From Polia nebulosa (lineage: Eukaryota > Arthropoda > Insecta > Lepidoptera > Noctuidae): a DNA stretch of 64,000 nt. Shown piece after piece: positions 8,985 to 20,900 of the stretch. The position numbers and the translations under genes were made by a program. Each line of letters opens with the position of its first letter. Position 1 is the first letter of the stretch. A model generated the notes under the pieces. That model did no database searches, was not told the origin of the DNA, and was given only the letters and a program-made list of their open reading frames with translations. Location of the stretch: the NCBI GenBank assembly GCA_951329385.1, contig OX589588.1, positions 124,001 to 188,000 of the forward strand, read 5' to 3'.

Positions 8985-11900
8985 GTAAGTATATACTTAT
9001 TTATTGAATGCTAAGACTAAAGTAGAGACGGGTTTCTTTTTTTAAACGTTACTCCGTACTTGGAATTTCTCCTATATAATCAGTGCGTTCACAATCATGT
9101 AATCTCACATACACACAAGACACTCAGACTCGGAACAACTATCTGTAAACCATACAAATATTCATTGTGAATTTTAAAAGTTTTGGGTTGAATGGTAACA
9201 AAATTGGTTGATACTGTGACCGTCCACCTTTAATCCTATTAATTTATTTCATAAAAATTATATTTATTTCAAAACCAAGCACATTGCACACATGGCCGAG
9301 TTTTTTATAGAAACACACTTCCATCTGAATTTTAGGATTGACAGGGGAACGCAATTGAAAATGAAATATTCGTTTAAAATAGCGTCACATGATAAAGACC
9401 CTTTGAGACAGGAATATTGAATTGTTTTACGGGGAAAGGTCTGATACTTATGTCAGCGCTCGTTGAAAGCAATTATTTATGACAATATTAAGTATTAGTT
9501 CATACTTGAATATTATGAGTGTGGTTTATACTAGGGTTTAAATATCAGTAAGTAGAGTGTAAAGATACGTGCGTGAATCTCGGTGGCTGTGATGGTGAAT
9601 GATTGGGTGAGTTTTAGCTGTTTTATGTGAGCATCAGTTTGTTAATAATCATTTATTCGAGCGTAGTGAGACTATTTCGATATTCTATCATATATATATT
9701 GCTCTCATCCCAGATGAGCGATTAGTTTTGGTATATTTTCGCGCGTCATAAACATAGTTGTACTTGTGCACCTGTGCGCACGCGGTGGTGGTGCGCGGTC
9801 ATTGACCCCAGCTGCCACATAGTTCCTCCCCAGCGAAGCGCTCATACAATGCGACTGTTTTTTTTTTTGTTTTTTTTTTTGGGGGGGGTGGGAAATCATC
9901 TTATGACTTATTCCGCTCTAGGGTGGAGCGGAAGGGCGTGTCAGACTCTTACTGACTAAAACCCACCCCTGTTCCTCCCTGCCCTACGTGCCCAGGGGCG
10001 AGGAAACTCTTTCGAATTTATCCTCAACCCCCGGGCAGGCACTGGCCGTGGCAGGCTCCGTCCTTTGCTGACAACTCTTTGAGGCGCGCGTGGAACACTA
10101 CGCGCCGTCGACTCTCGGGCCTGGTGCTGATCGGACGGCGAGTTACCCACTACTCGCCGTCCGCAGGCCCGGGTCTACGGTGGCCGGAGATCGTCTCGCA
10201 GCCCCTGGCGTCTCCTGCGGCGGCTGCCGCTGAGGGCGCTAGGGCGACTCTGCCGTTGTTGAGTCTCCCTAACTTGTGCCGCCTCCCTCTTCGCTAGCAT
10301 TACTGCTTCGCAGAAGGAGGAGACGGCTCCCCACTCCCTCTCGCTCCGTACCATGGCCTGAACCAGGGCATGGCGCGAGAGGGTGCTGCCGCCTATCGCA
10401 TCCACGAGGACACGGCGGTGTTCTGCCCAAGCGGGGCAAACCTCCACCATATGCTCCACCGTGTCCTCTGACAATGCGAGTGGTGATTAGTTGGTGAGTT
10501 GCATACGGCGTTAACGAGCGCACAAGTAGTGCAAAGTGATGTCTCGACACGGTGCCAGCGACCGCCTAGGGCTGCGGTGACGTCAGTTTGCACGATGACG
10601 TGTGGGCGCTGTGTTCGCGCTGCGTGCCTTTCACTTTTCTAGCTTAGTAGTGGTAGTGCGCGGCCGTACTCCGCGTTAGCCCAACGCGTAGACTAATATA
10701 TGTATTGGCCATCGTATGTTTTACAGGGCGAAGCCTACGGTGGGTCTTGAGGTGCGGCCGGATCGAGTGACGTATGCCGGCGGTTCACTATCACGGCTCA
10801 CTGTTTCTTCGGTGCTATGCAGGAATGCAGGTTTCAGTCGACCTATGCTGATGTTTTTGTGGACGCCTTTGATCTCTATGCTGTACACCTTGTCAGTTAG
10901 TCTCTTCAAAACTCGATACGGACGTTCGTACGTGGGCGTAAGAGGCGGGCGTGTGGCATCAGTGCGAATAAAATACGTGCGTACATAGATGTAGATTGTC
11001 ATGGACAAACATGGCAGTGTTGCGTTGTGCTGCTTTAATTTTTTTCATTGCGGCTGTTATGTTATCGCTGAAATGTGTACTATTTATGCTTGCCGACGTT
11101 TCTCAGCACATTTCACCCAGTAGTCGCAGCGCTCTTCCGTATAATGCTTCTGCTGATGATACGTCAGTGTTTTCTTTTATGGCGGCACGTAGTCCTAATA
11201 ATACGGTAGGCATTTCTCAAGTCCAGCTTGAGTTACGTAATCTTGCGGTTAACTCCGCTTTGAATGTTCGGTGCCATCTCTCAATCATGCCGTTCGCCTG
11301 TGGGCGGTAGGCAATAGTCCTGGTTTTTTCAATGCCCATTCTATTCATTAATGTTTTGAATAACAGTGATTCAAATTGTCTGCTTTGGTCACTTGTGATT
11401 TTCTCTGGGCACCCGAATCGTACTACAAACCATCGCCACAATCGTCTATGAAGGATGGATCCTTCATAGACGATTGTGGCGATGGTTTTGGCTTCGATGT
11501 TGCTGACTGGGAATGCCTCCGGCCATTTGGTAGCTCTGTCAATGATGGTCACACAATACCGTTTACCCTCGGATATAGGTAGTGGTCCAACGATATCTAT
11601 ATGAATGTGTGACAGGCGGTCAGCAGGTGGGTAAACTTGCAGAGGCGATATTGTATGGCGCTGTACTTTTTAGCATCGGCCACTATATTGTCCTTCCCTT
11701 CAATATGGCATTTTTGTTGTAAGCTGACTGATGTAGTACAGGTATCTTGTGCGTAGCGCTGTTTCTGTCTTACTGTTTTGTCTCAGTAATACATTTGTTA
11801 GTGATTTATGGTCAGTGTAAACCGTGATATCTCTGCCTTCGAATATGCGCCGGAAGTGACGTATGGCCAAATAGATCGCTAGGAGCTCGCGGTCAATAGT

Positions 11901-14900
11901 GACGTACTTTTTCTGTAGCTCGGTCAGCTTCTTGGAAAAAAGTCCGAGAGGTAGCCAGTAGCCGTCGACGCGTTGTTGCAGCGCTGCCCCGACACAGGTG
12001 TTCGAGGCGTCACACATAAGTGACAACGGAGCTTGCACGGATGGGTGTGATAGTGTGACAGCGTCCTTGATATTGTTCTTGCATGCTTGAAAAGCTTCTT
12101 CATCTTCGCTGTTAAAGTTCAGCTTCGTTTTGTAGTTTTTCTTGCATGTTCGCAGATATTTATATAATTTTTCTTGCAAGTGTGCGGAGCATCCCAGATG
12201 AGCGGGTAGTTTTGGTATATTTTCGCGCGTCGATAAACATGGTGGTGGCGCTCGGTCATTGACCCCAGCTGCCACAGTTATGTACTACTTTTATTTTTTT
12301 TCGGATCGGGAAGTAGCCCGTTGTCTGATACAATGTGGCCCAAATAAAGTAACAAATAGCCACTCGCCCGTCTAGAACCAGAATCTCAGCATTTTTAACA
12401 TGGCTCAGAACCGTTGCTACCTCAATTATGGCTACCGCGGTGTGTTCCCATTAAAATCGGTTTTTGTCTATGGTCCTCAGCTTTTAGTCGGTTTTTCTCT
12501 ATTATAGACGTTACTCAACTAAATTTTGCGTCAAATAAAACTGGGCGCACTGTTATGCAAGCTACGAGAATACCAGAAAAAAAAGTTAAAAGTTGATTTT
12601 CTGTGGCCATTTTCTGTTGTTGCGAAACTGACAGGAGCTCTGCATTTACAATGTAAATACAATTGTATTTAAAACCCTGTGTATTAGTGTAATATATCAA
12701 AAGAATCTTCAAGATTCAAGCTTAACGAAAAACTAAACATGCAGTAGGTTCAAAGTGTGTTGAAAACGACAATATTGAAATAAAAAACAAGGGGAGAGCG
12801 CCGCGTCCGGCGTCCGTATTTTGTTGATAATTTTGTATGATTTACTAACTAATCTGTTAGAATATTGCTCGTAATATGGAAATTAGTTCATTATTAGTAT
12901 TTACACATACTTCGACAGTAAAAATAGGACGAAAATATATAGGATTCCATGTTTTAATGACTTCATTCCACAGGTCGTCAGTACTTGCCATAATTCTGGT
13001 TTAAACGCTTTTTTTAAATGTCCACAGTAAAGGTTTGTATAAACATGGAAATTACGAGAGTAATGGCTTGTTTTTTTTCAACGGTTTATCCGACTACGGG
13101 GATCACAAAGAAGGGTTATTATTTGAGCTTTAGCACGATGTTTTTAATAAAGCGTACTAACCTTAATGTGATGGTTTGGATTGAATGATTTTGTATTTTT
13201 TTCCAACGGTTTACTGACCACAATTTGAGTTTAACCACAATATTAATGCTTACTAATGTGATGGTTCAGATTTAATGATTTAGTATATAAATCTTTTTCA
13301 ACGGTTTAGCCGACTGCAGCAGAAAGAAGTGTTATGATATTTTCGTTGCACTTTTTTTTCTTTCTTGTCTTTCAATGGTTTTGGGCATGAGAATAATGTT
13401 TTTTTTTAATGCCTAATTGCTGTCATAAATTAAAAATAAATTGGAATCTAAGACAAGTTTCGATTTCAGGTCTCAGGATAATTACAATAATTACGGTCTG
13501 GAAGAAGAGGAGGAGGATGTGTCTATATATCTGAGTTTCGCTAGCTACTTTATTAAAAAGCCTCCTCCTCGTAATCTGTGTAAACCTCGTAATACACCTT
13601 ACTTTTAATGTGTGTGTAATGTATTTCGTTAAAGTAAATATGTAAATTAAAAAAAGATATCACATAAAAAAAGTTTATTTTTAAATAGGTAATACATTTT
13701 TTACAATATTAAACAACTATGTACATTAATCATTGTCTCATTTCAACAAAAATCACAAAATAAACTAAATGTCGAAATTAAAATATAGGACGGGCAGTAT
13801 GCAGCCATACGTATGAGCCCTACGGGCGGCCATCTTGCCGTATTTTGCCTTATTTTTGCTAGCGCAGGCGGCATGAAATTAATGCGGGAAGGGGTGTTTT
13901 GTTTTCATCTTGTGTGCTACTTAAAACCGTCCAAGTAATGACTTATGGGTATCAAAAGAAAGCTTATATAGTCTAGTTTTATAATACATAGGTTTAAAAG
14001 ACATAAACTACAAAATTATTAGTAAAAACTTAGTAAGAACAAAAATTTTACTGTTTTTCAACCAAAAATCTCAAGTTTAACTTTTTTTTTAAGTACTTAG
14101 AACTAGTTTTTGTGACTTAGTTATCACATATGTCAATTCTATATAGTATCAGCTATACACACGTATTTTTACTTGTGTGTAGAAGCAGGAGATTACGAGA
14201 TATTAAGCTTTAAATTGGCAACGGGACCCGGCGCTTGCGCGGAAAAATACCAGAGCGAGCGAGCGGACGTAGGTTGTCACTTTTTGGCGTCTGGACTGAC
14301 GTTTGAAAGGATAGTAAAATAGTAGGATTACAATTACCATTGTTAGTCACTTATACACGCACACACGAATTCACTTACACGCACTGACACTCATGCACTT
14401 TTGAACTATTTTTCTGCAATGTGACAAAAATGTTCGCTCAAGTGGCAGGGTCGCCTTATAAGGACGGGACTTTAAGGAGAATGAAACATCTCAGATGCCG
14501 AGTAAATACTGAATATATTTGATGTATTGATACGTCTTATGAGTACTCACAGAGGTAGAATATAATATACTTATCTACTACATCACAGTATGTGGAACAT
14601 TTTTGGGGCGACCTACGCCAATTTGCTATTGTTAGTACCAATTGACAACCAAATACTCACGTCAGTTTACTACTCACAGAAATTTGATTTTTTTTTCTTT
14701 TTTTTATTAGTACTAGTCGATCATTCAACTTACTACTTATGATGGAAACACCATTTCTAATTTCACTAATTATATATATGTCCACTCGAACGTAGAAACC
14801 CGCAGCGTGGTTATTTCTACACGTCTACCCAACGTAGACACCGCTCGGGAGGTCAAACGCGCTTCGTCCACTTTAAATCGGTTTTTATCTGTAGTCGTCA

Positions 14901-17900
14901 ACTTTATTTGGCCATGCTCTATTTGAGACAATAATCGACTAAATTTTGCGTCCGTGACACTAGGCACAATGATACGCAACCATAGCTAATAATTTAAAAA
15001 AATGTTTGAAAGTCGATGTTCTGTCATTTTTTCACGTCAGTGCTACAACGGAAAGAGCTCTGCGTTTAAGATGTAAGTACAATTTTATTTAAAACCCTGT
15101 GTATTAGTGTATTATATCAAAAGAATCCTCAAGGTTTAAGCTTTACGAAAAACTAAACATGTTGTAGGTTCAAAGTGTGTTGGAACCGAAAATATCGAAA
15201 CATAAAACCAGGTACTTGGCGGCATGACGCCGCAACAACGCCGTGGTCATTTTCGTAAAACTTTTGTATGATTTACTATCTAATCTATTATAATGGTGCT
15301 CGTAATATGGAAATTAGTTCATTATTAGTATTTACACACACTTAGACAGTAAAAATACATCGAAAATAGTTAAGATTCCATGTTTTAAAATTTACAGTCC
15401 TCAGGTTGACAATATGCACCGCGGCAATGGCAAGGACGGTTTTTTTTAGTTTTCACAGTAAGGGTTCGTATATACAAGTAAATCGTATGTGTGATGGCAT
15501 GTTTTTTTCAACGGTTTACCCGACCACGCTAAATGTCCCGAAGGGTTATGGATTTGGGCCTGAGAATTTATGTTTTAATGCTTACTAATGGGTGATGATT
15601 GCATTTTTTTTTTGTTCAACTGTTTAACCGACTACGAAAAAAGAGAGTTATGTTTTGAGCTTGAGCACAATGTTTTACTAATACTTACTAATTTTATGGA
15701 TATAATTGAACGCTCATTTCTTTTTGATTTTTTCAACGGTTTAACCGACTATGAAAAAGGATTTGAGCTCGAGCACAATGTCTTTAATAATGCTTACTAA
15801 TTTTATGGATATAACTGAACGCTCATTCCTTTTAGATTTTTTCAACGGTTTAACTGACTATGAAAACGGAGTGTTAAGATTTGAGCTCGAGCAAAATGTC
15901 TTTAATAATGCTTACTAATTTTATGGATATAATTGAACGCTCATTCCTTTTTGATTTTTTCAACGGTTTAACCAATTACGGGGTACTACTAAAGAGATGA
16001 CTTTTTTCTTGCAGTTTTTTTTTCTGTCTTGTCTTTCAATGGTTTTGGGCATGAGAACATTGTTTTTTTTAATGCCTAATTGCTGTCTTATATTAAAAAT
16101 AAACTATGGAATCTAAATCAAGTTTCGATTTTAGGTCTCAAAATTTAATTTGGCTGATCGGAGGCTGGAGATGCGGAGAGCGATGAGTTGGCTGATCAGG
16201 GGTCGTCGTTATACCAACCGTGAGTATTTTTATTTGAGATTGGTTATGAGCTTATGGTAAGTAGTATGTAATTTTGTTGTAATTTATATTTTAGATCTTC
16301 AAGTTATGAAGAGGCGGCTGGGCGTGGGCGTGGCCGGGGCGTGCACGTGGGCGTGGGCAAGGTCAAGGTGTTCAGGCGTACGTATCTTTTTTAACTATGT
16401 ATCTTACACAGGCAGAAAATTTCTATGATCGATAATCTCCACGTCTGCGGAGTTTCGCTGGCTGATTTATTTTAAACTAGCTGCGCCCCGCGGTTTCACC
16501 CGCGTAAAACGGTATAAAAAATGTTTGTTAATCCAGGGTATAACCTATCTACATACCAAATTTCATCAAAATCGGTCCAGCCGTTTGAGCGTGAAGAAGT
16601 AACAAACACACTCACAGACTTTCGCCTTTATAATATTAGTGTGATTATTATAAGTGCCTTGTAATGTGTGTCTATTGTGATCGTTTTAGGTAATTATGTA
16701 AATAAAAATAAAAAACATGGTAAAAAAAAATTATTTTTAATGTAAAATACATTTATATTATTATTAAATAACTATGTACATGTATCATTGTCTCATTTCA
16801 ATAACAATCACAAAATAAATAATTCCTATCAAACTATCTATATTTAATCATGTACATTTATGCGTAAGAGCCCTACGGGCGGCCATCTTGCCGTATTTTA
16901 CCTCATTTTCGCTAGCGCAGGTGGCATGAAATTGACGAGGGAAAGGGTGGTTTGTTTTCATTTATTGTGCTACATAAAACAGTCTAAGTAAAGACATAGG
17001 GATATCAAAAGAAAGCTTATATAATCTAGTTTCATAATAAATAGGTTTAAGAGATAAAAACTACAAAGATATTAGTAAAAACTTAGTAAGAACATATATT
17101 TTGCTGTTTTTCAACCCGTAATCTCAAGTTTAACTTTTTTTTGAAGTACTTAGGACTAAGTGTTGTGATTTAGTATTCACATAAGTCAATTCTCTATAGT
17201 TTCAGCTATACACACGTATTTTTATTTGTGTGTAGCTGCAGCAGTTTAATAGATATTAAGCTTTAAGTTGGAAGCGGCACGGGGTGCTGGCGCGGAAGGA
17301 ATTGCCGAGCGGGGGGACGACGGACAAAGTGACAGCAAGGTTTCGTGTCTCCGTATTTCTACGTTCGAGTGGTTAGGACATTATTTTATGTATTTTTTTT
17401 TGTTAGTACCAACTGCAGTATACAGTTTACTCATCATAATTTCAGCCAAAAGACGTCCACTGCTGGACATAGGCCTCCCCCAATTGTCACCACAATGATC
17501 GGTCCTGTACGTCTCGCATCCTTCGGCTACCCGCGACCTTCACCAGGTCATCGGTCCACCGTGTGGGGGGAGGCCTTCCAACGCTGCGTCTTCCGGTACA
17601 CGGTCGCCATCCCAGAACTTTTCGGCCCCATCGACCATCTGTTCTGCGAGCAATGTGCCCTGCCCACTGCCACTTCAGTTTGGCGATTCTTTGGGCTATG
17701 TCGTTAACCTTAGTTCTCTTGCGGATATCATCATTTCTAATTCTATCACGCAAGGAAACGCCGAGCATTGCCGGAAGCTGAAAGCTTTTGAGGTTTTGGA
17801 TCTGGATCTGTGCTGGACGGAGCGTAGACTTCCTCAGACGAGACCTTTCCAGCTTGATATTTAGATTCAATGTGCCTCTTACCATGCGGTGATCACTTCC

Positions 17901-20900
17901 AGTTTTCATCGCGTTAATCACAGAGACATCATTGAATATCTGCTTCTTCGTCGATATGATGAAGTCAATTTCATTTTTAGTTACACCGTCGGGGCTCTGC
18001 CAGGTCCACTTCCTGTGCTCACGCTTTCTGAAGAAGGAATTCTCCATAAAACTGGCCAGTATGTGTCCCCGGTGGTTCCGACGTCCAAATCCAAATTGCC
18101 CTACTCGCAGCTGTCACCGTCTCGTTTGCCCAGTTTCGCGTTGAAGTCCCCCATGACCACGGTGAAGTGAGTTTTGTAACCATGCATGGCTCTGGATACT
18201 TCCTCATACATGGCCTCAACTTCATCGTCGGGGTGTGTCTATGTCGGGGCGTACACCAGTACGACCTTCAACGAATATCTTGACGATATTCTGAGTATTA
18301 GGTACGCCACCCTGGTCGACACACTCTCGATCTTCACCACATTGTTCACGAGAGACCTGTGGACGATAAACCCGACACCACCCTGGGACTGCTGGACGCC
18401 CTCCCGGAAATAGAGCAGGTTACCGGATTCAAGGATTATTGAGTCCCCCCCTCTCTTCGGACTTCAAATAATCCTACAATACTCCATCGCAACCTGCTCA
18501 ATTCTTCCTCAAGTTCGGTGATCTTCTCGTCAGTTCGAAGTGTTCTCGAGTTAAATGTTGCCAGGTCCAGTCGTCGGTGTTTGTTGGGGTAGCCGGATTC
18601 ACTCCGGAGATTCTTCGTACCCCTTGCTTCGCCATGGCTTTGACCGCTACCGGAGTCAAGAGTAGGCAGGCTGCCGGGCACTAGGGACCATCTTTTTCGT
18701 GTATGTTTAATTGGGGAGGTTTGCCGTACTCGCCACGCTTGGCACGCGGGTTGGCGATCGCAGTGAAGCTCTGATAATGCACGGAGAATGCTGCTGCCCA
18801 TTCTCTGGCGAGTCCCTTAGTGGCCTCTTATGACACCCACGGGAAGTGATGGGATGGTGCTATTCTTTTACGTCCGACACCATACGGAACGCAGTTTACT
18901 ACTTTGGCGTTTTTGGTACCAGTCTATAATAGACTTACTACTCAAGCCTTTAAGGGTGATTTCACATCACTCAATGCAGTGTTTACGTGCCACATTAATA
19001 AAATTAATTACCAACCTTCAGTAAATTGACAAATTAACACTTGCTTAGAATATTAGATAGGTATAAAAATAATGACCCAGATCATAATCAAACATGGCAT
19101 ACTTTATAAATACTTGGTTTACGTTGCAGTAATTATATAAAGTGTGGCACAACCACAACGAGCTATTCTCTATTTATGTTTCCCGACATGCATGATTGGA
19201 ATTGGATCTGTCAAAATACTAGTTTGTAATATTAGTTCAAGTACCTACATGCGTCTCAAATAAGCTAATAGATACGTTATTCTTCATAGTATCAACTGAG
19301 TAGGTACTTGTAAGATACGCGTATAACTTGTAAACAGAATTTAAATTACAACATTGTGGGTAGTCGTGTTATTTTAGAAAGGCACACCTTTCTAAGTTTT
19401 GCAATCAAAAATTTACCGTAGGTAAATATGTAACAAAAATGATATTAGTAAAATACTTATTGAGCCATTTTGTGCCTATCGTAAATAATTAACCAAGTAG
19501 GTATAAGTTGCACGTAAACACAGCTTAGCATTTTGCTAAATTAAGGGATAACATTTCCCGTTGGTTCACTCCTTTGTCTTGTTTTTTTTTTCTTTTGTAC
19601 GAGTATATGTTTTTTTTTTCTTTTGGTGTAATTACACAAAAACTCATCGCCACTTGTGACGTCCACTTGTCACAGGGGTAAGCACAGATGGTTTAATAAA
19701 ACAATAGTTTGGTGTCTTGAAATAGTAAACTGGGCGCACGTCCGTCCGTTAAGAGTGACAGCTGTCCAGTGACACTTCTACCCGCGTGGACCTACCTCCG
19801 CTTCTATGTTATTTAAACGTCACAGGTGGGTTTGTAATCTAGTCAAAAGATTCTTAAGGAATAATAATTAAGGAATCTTACAAATTCTGATATAATGCTA
19901 TAAAGGATGTACACGTAGGTATTTAGTCAATACTAATATTATATATGTAAGTAAAGCCTATTAACTATACGGCTTTGTAATGCGTTCTACAATAGATTTT
20001 AAAAATACATCCTCTTATCTTTGTTTATATAAATCCCTAAGACGGACACGGCATACTCTAATTGAGAGCGTACTAAGTACGCTCTCAATTAGAGTATGCC
20101 GTGTCCGTCTGGAGTCCATACTACAAAAAATATGGTGATATGATTGAGCGTGTTCAGCACAATTTTTTACGAACCATGCATTATAAATGCTACGGGTATT
20201 ATATGTCGTACCAAAATAGAAAGAATGGCCAAATTTCTAGAGCTGGACTCGACTATTATTTTTCATGTCCCAAAATAAACTATAGCTAGATTGGTTTGTT
20301 TTTATGTCGTAAACACTATCCCGTTTGTAAATTATTTCTAAATAACCACGATTTTTTATAATAACGTCAACAATACTTTTGAGGTTAGAATCTACAACTA
20401 CCTTCTACCCGACTGCGGCGTAGCTTATGAGTCTAGTTAGCGATAAGCGAGAAGGGTAATTAGCGATCTCGTTTCTATTTATTTCGATTTCTCTCAGAGA
20501 ATTACCCAAAAAATAGGACTTGTAGCAAAGCGCACCAACTCTTTGTTTGTCCATCGATCATTCAATGAAAACTACACCATAGATTGCTCTAACTTGCACA
20601 ACGTATAGTGTAGACAACAAAGCTGGTATAACATCACACTTGAAGTGGTTCTTGAAAGACTTCCAAGCCTTTTTTGTGGTTTGACTACTTCAATTCTGGC
20701 TGAAGAGTTAGTCACTAGATACCTACTGCCTTTCAGTCTTCAGTGCTCAAGTTGCATAGATATTAACACATTGAGTAATGGTTGTTAACAGGAGTAAATG
20801 AAGTATAATTGGTAGAGTACTTAAATGAAAGAAATAGGCTTGACAAAAATAATTTTTATTCATCATCCTCTCTTATCACTACACCATCGAGGAATGCTGC

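Larger units (their letters stand above)
9711..12276 (-). mobile_element. Internally deleted gypsy (Ty3) LTR element
   Basis: Read on the minus strand it starts with an LTR-like TGTGGCAGCTGGGG at 12276. It passes after about 95 bp straight into pol at the RNase H region, then integrase, then an untranslated stretch, a purine tract at 9821-9833 (CTGGGGAGGAACT), and a second TGTGGCAGCTGGGG LTR start at 9819. The two LTR starts share about 100 bp. Gag, protease and reverse transcriptase are missing, so a deletion between the 5' LTR and pol is likely. A LINE tail (9858-10470) is nested in it. The far end of the 3' LTR was not fixed. Confidence 0.7.
14782..17372. mobile_element. 2.6-kb element with 17-bp terminal inverted repeats (unit 2)
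   Basis: CCACTCGAACGTAGAAA at 14782-14798 and its exact reverse complement at 17356-17372 bound the element. It contains the same blocks as unit 1, a five-copy minisatellite (15509-15990), two exon-like blocks near 16137-16380 bordered by splice-like sites, and a nested repeat at 16478-16645. No transposase ORF is visible and I could not define a target duplication. Non-autonomous DNA transposon is the likely class; the superfamily is not known. Confidence 0.72.

Noticed and set aside
13485..13610. Exon-like block in TIR unit 1 as an hnRNP fragment
   Set aside because: DNYNNYG followed by Glu-rich sequence resembles low-complexity RNA-binding tails only loosely; no RRM is nearby.
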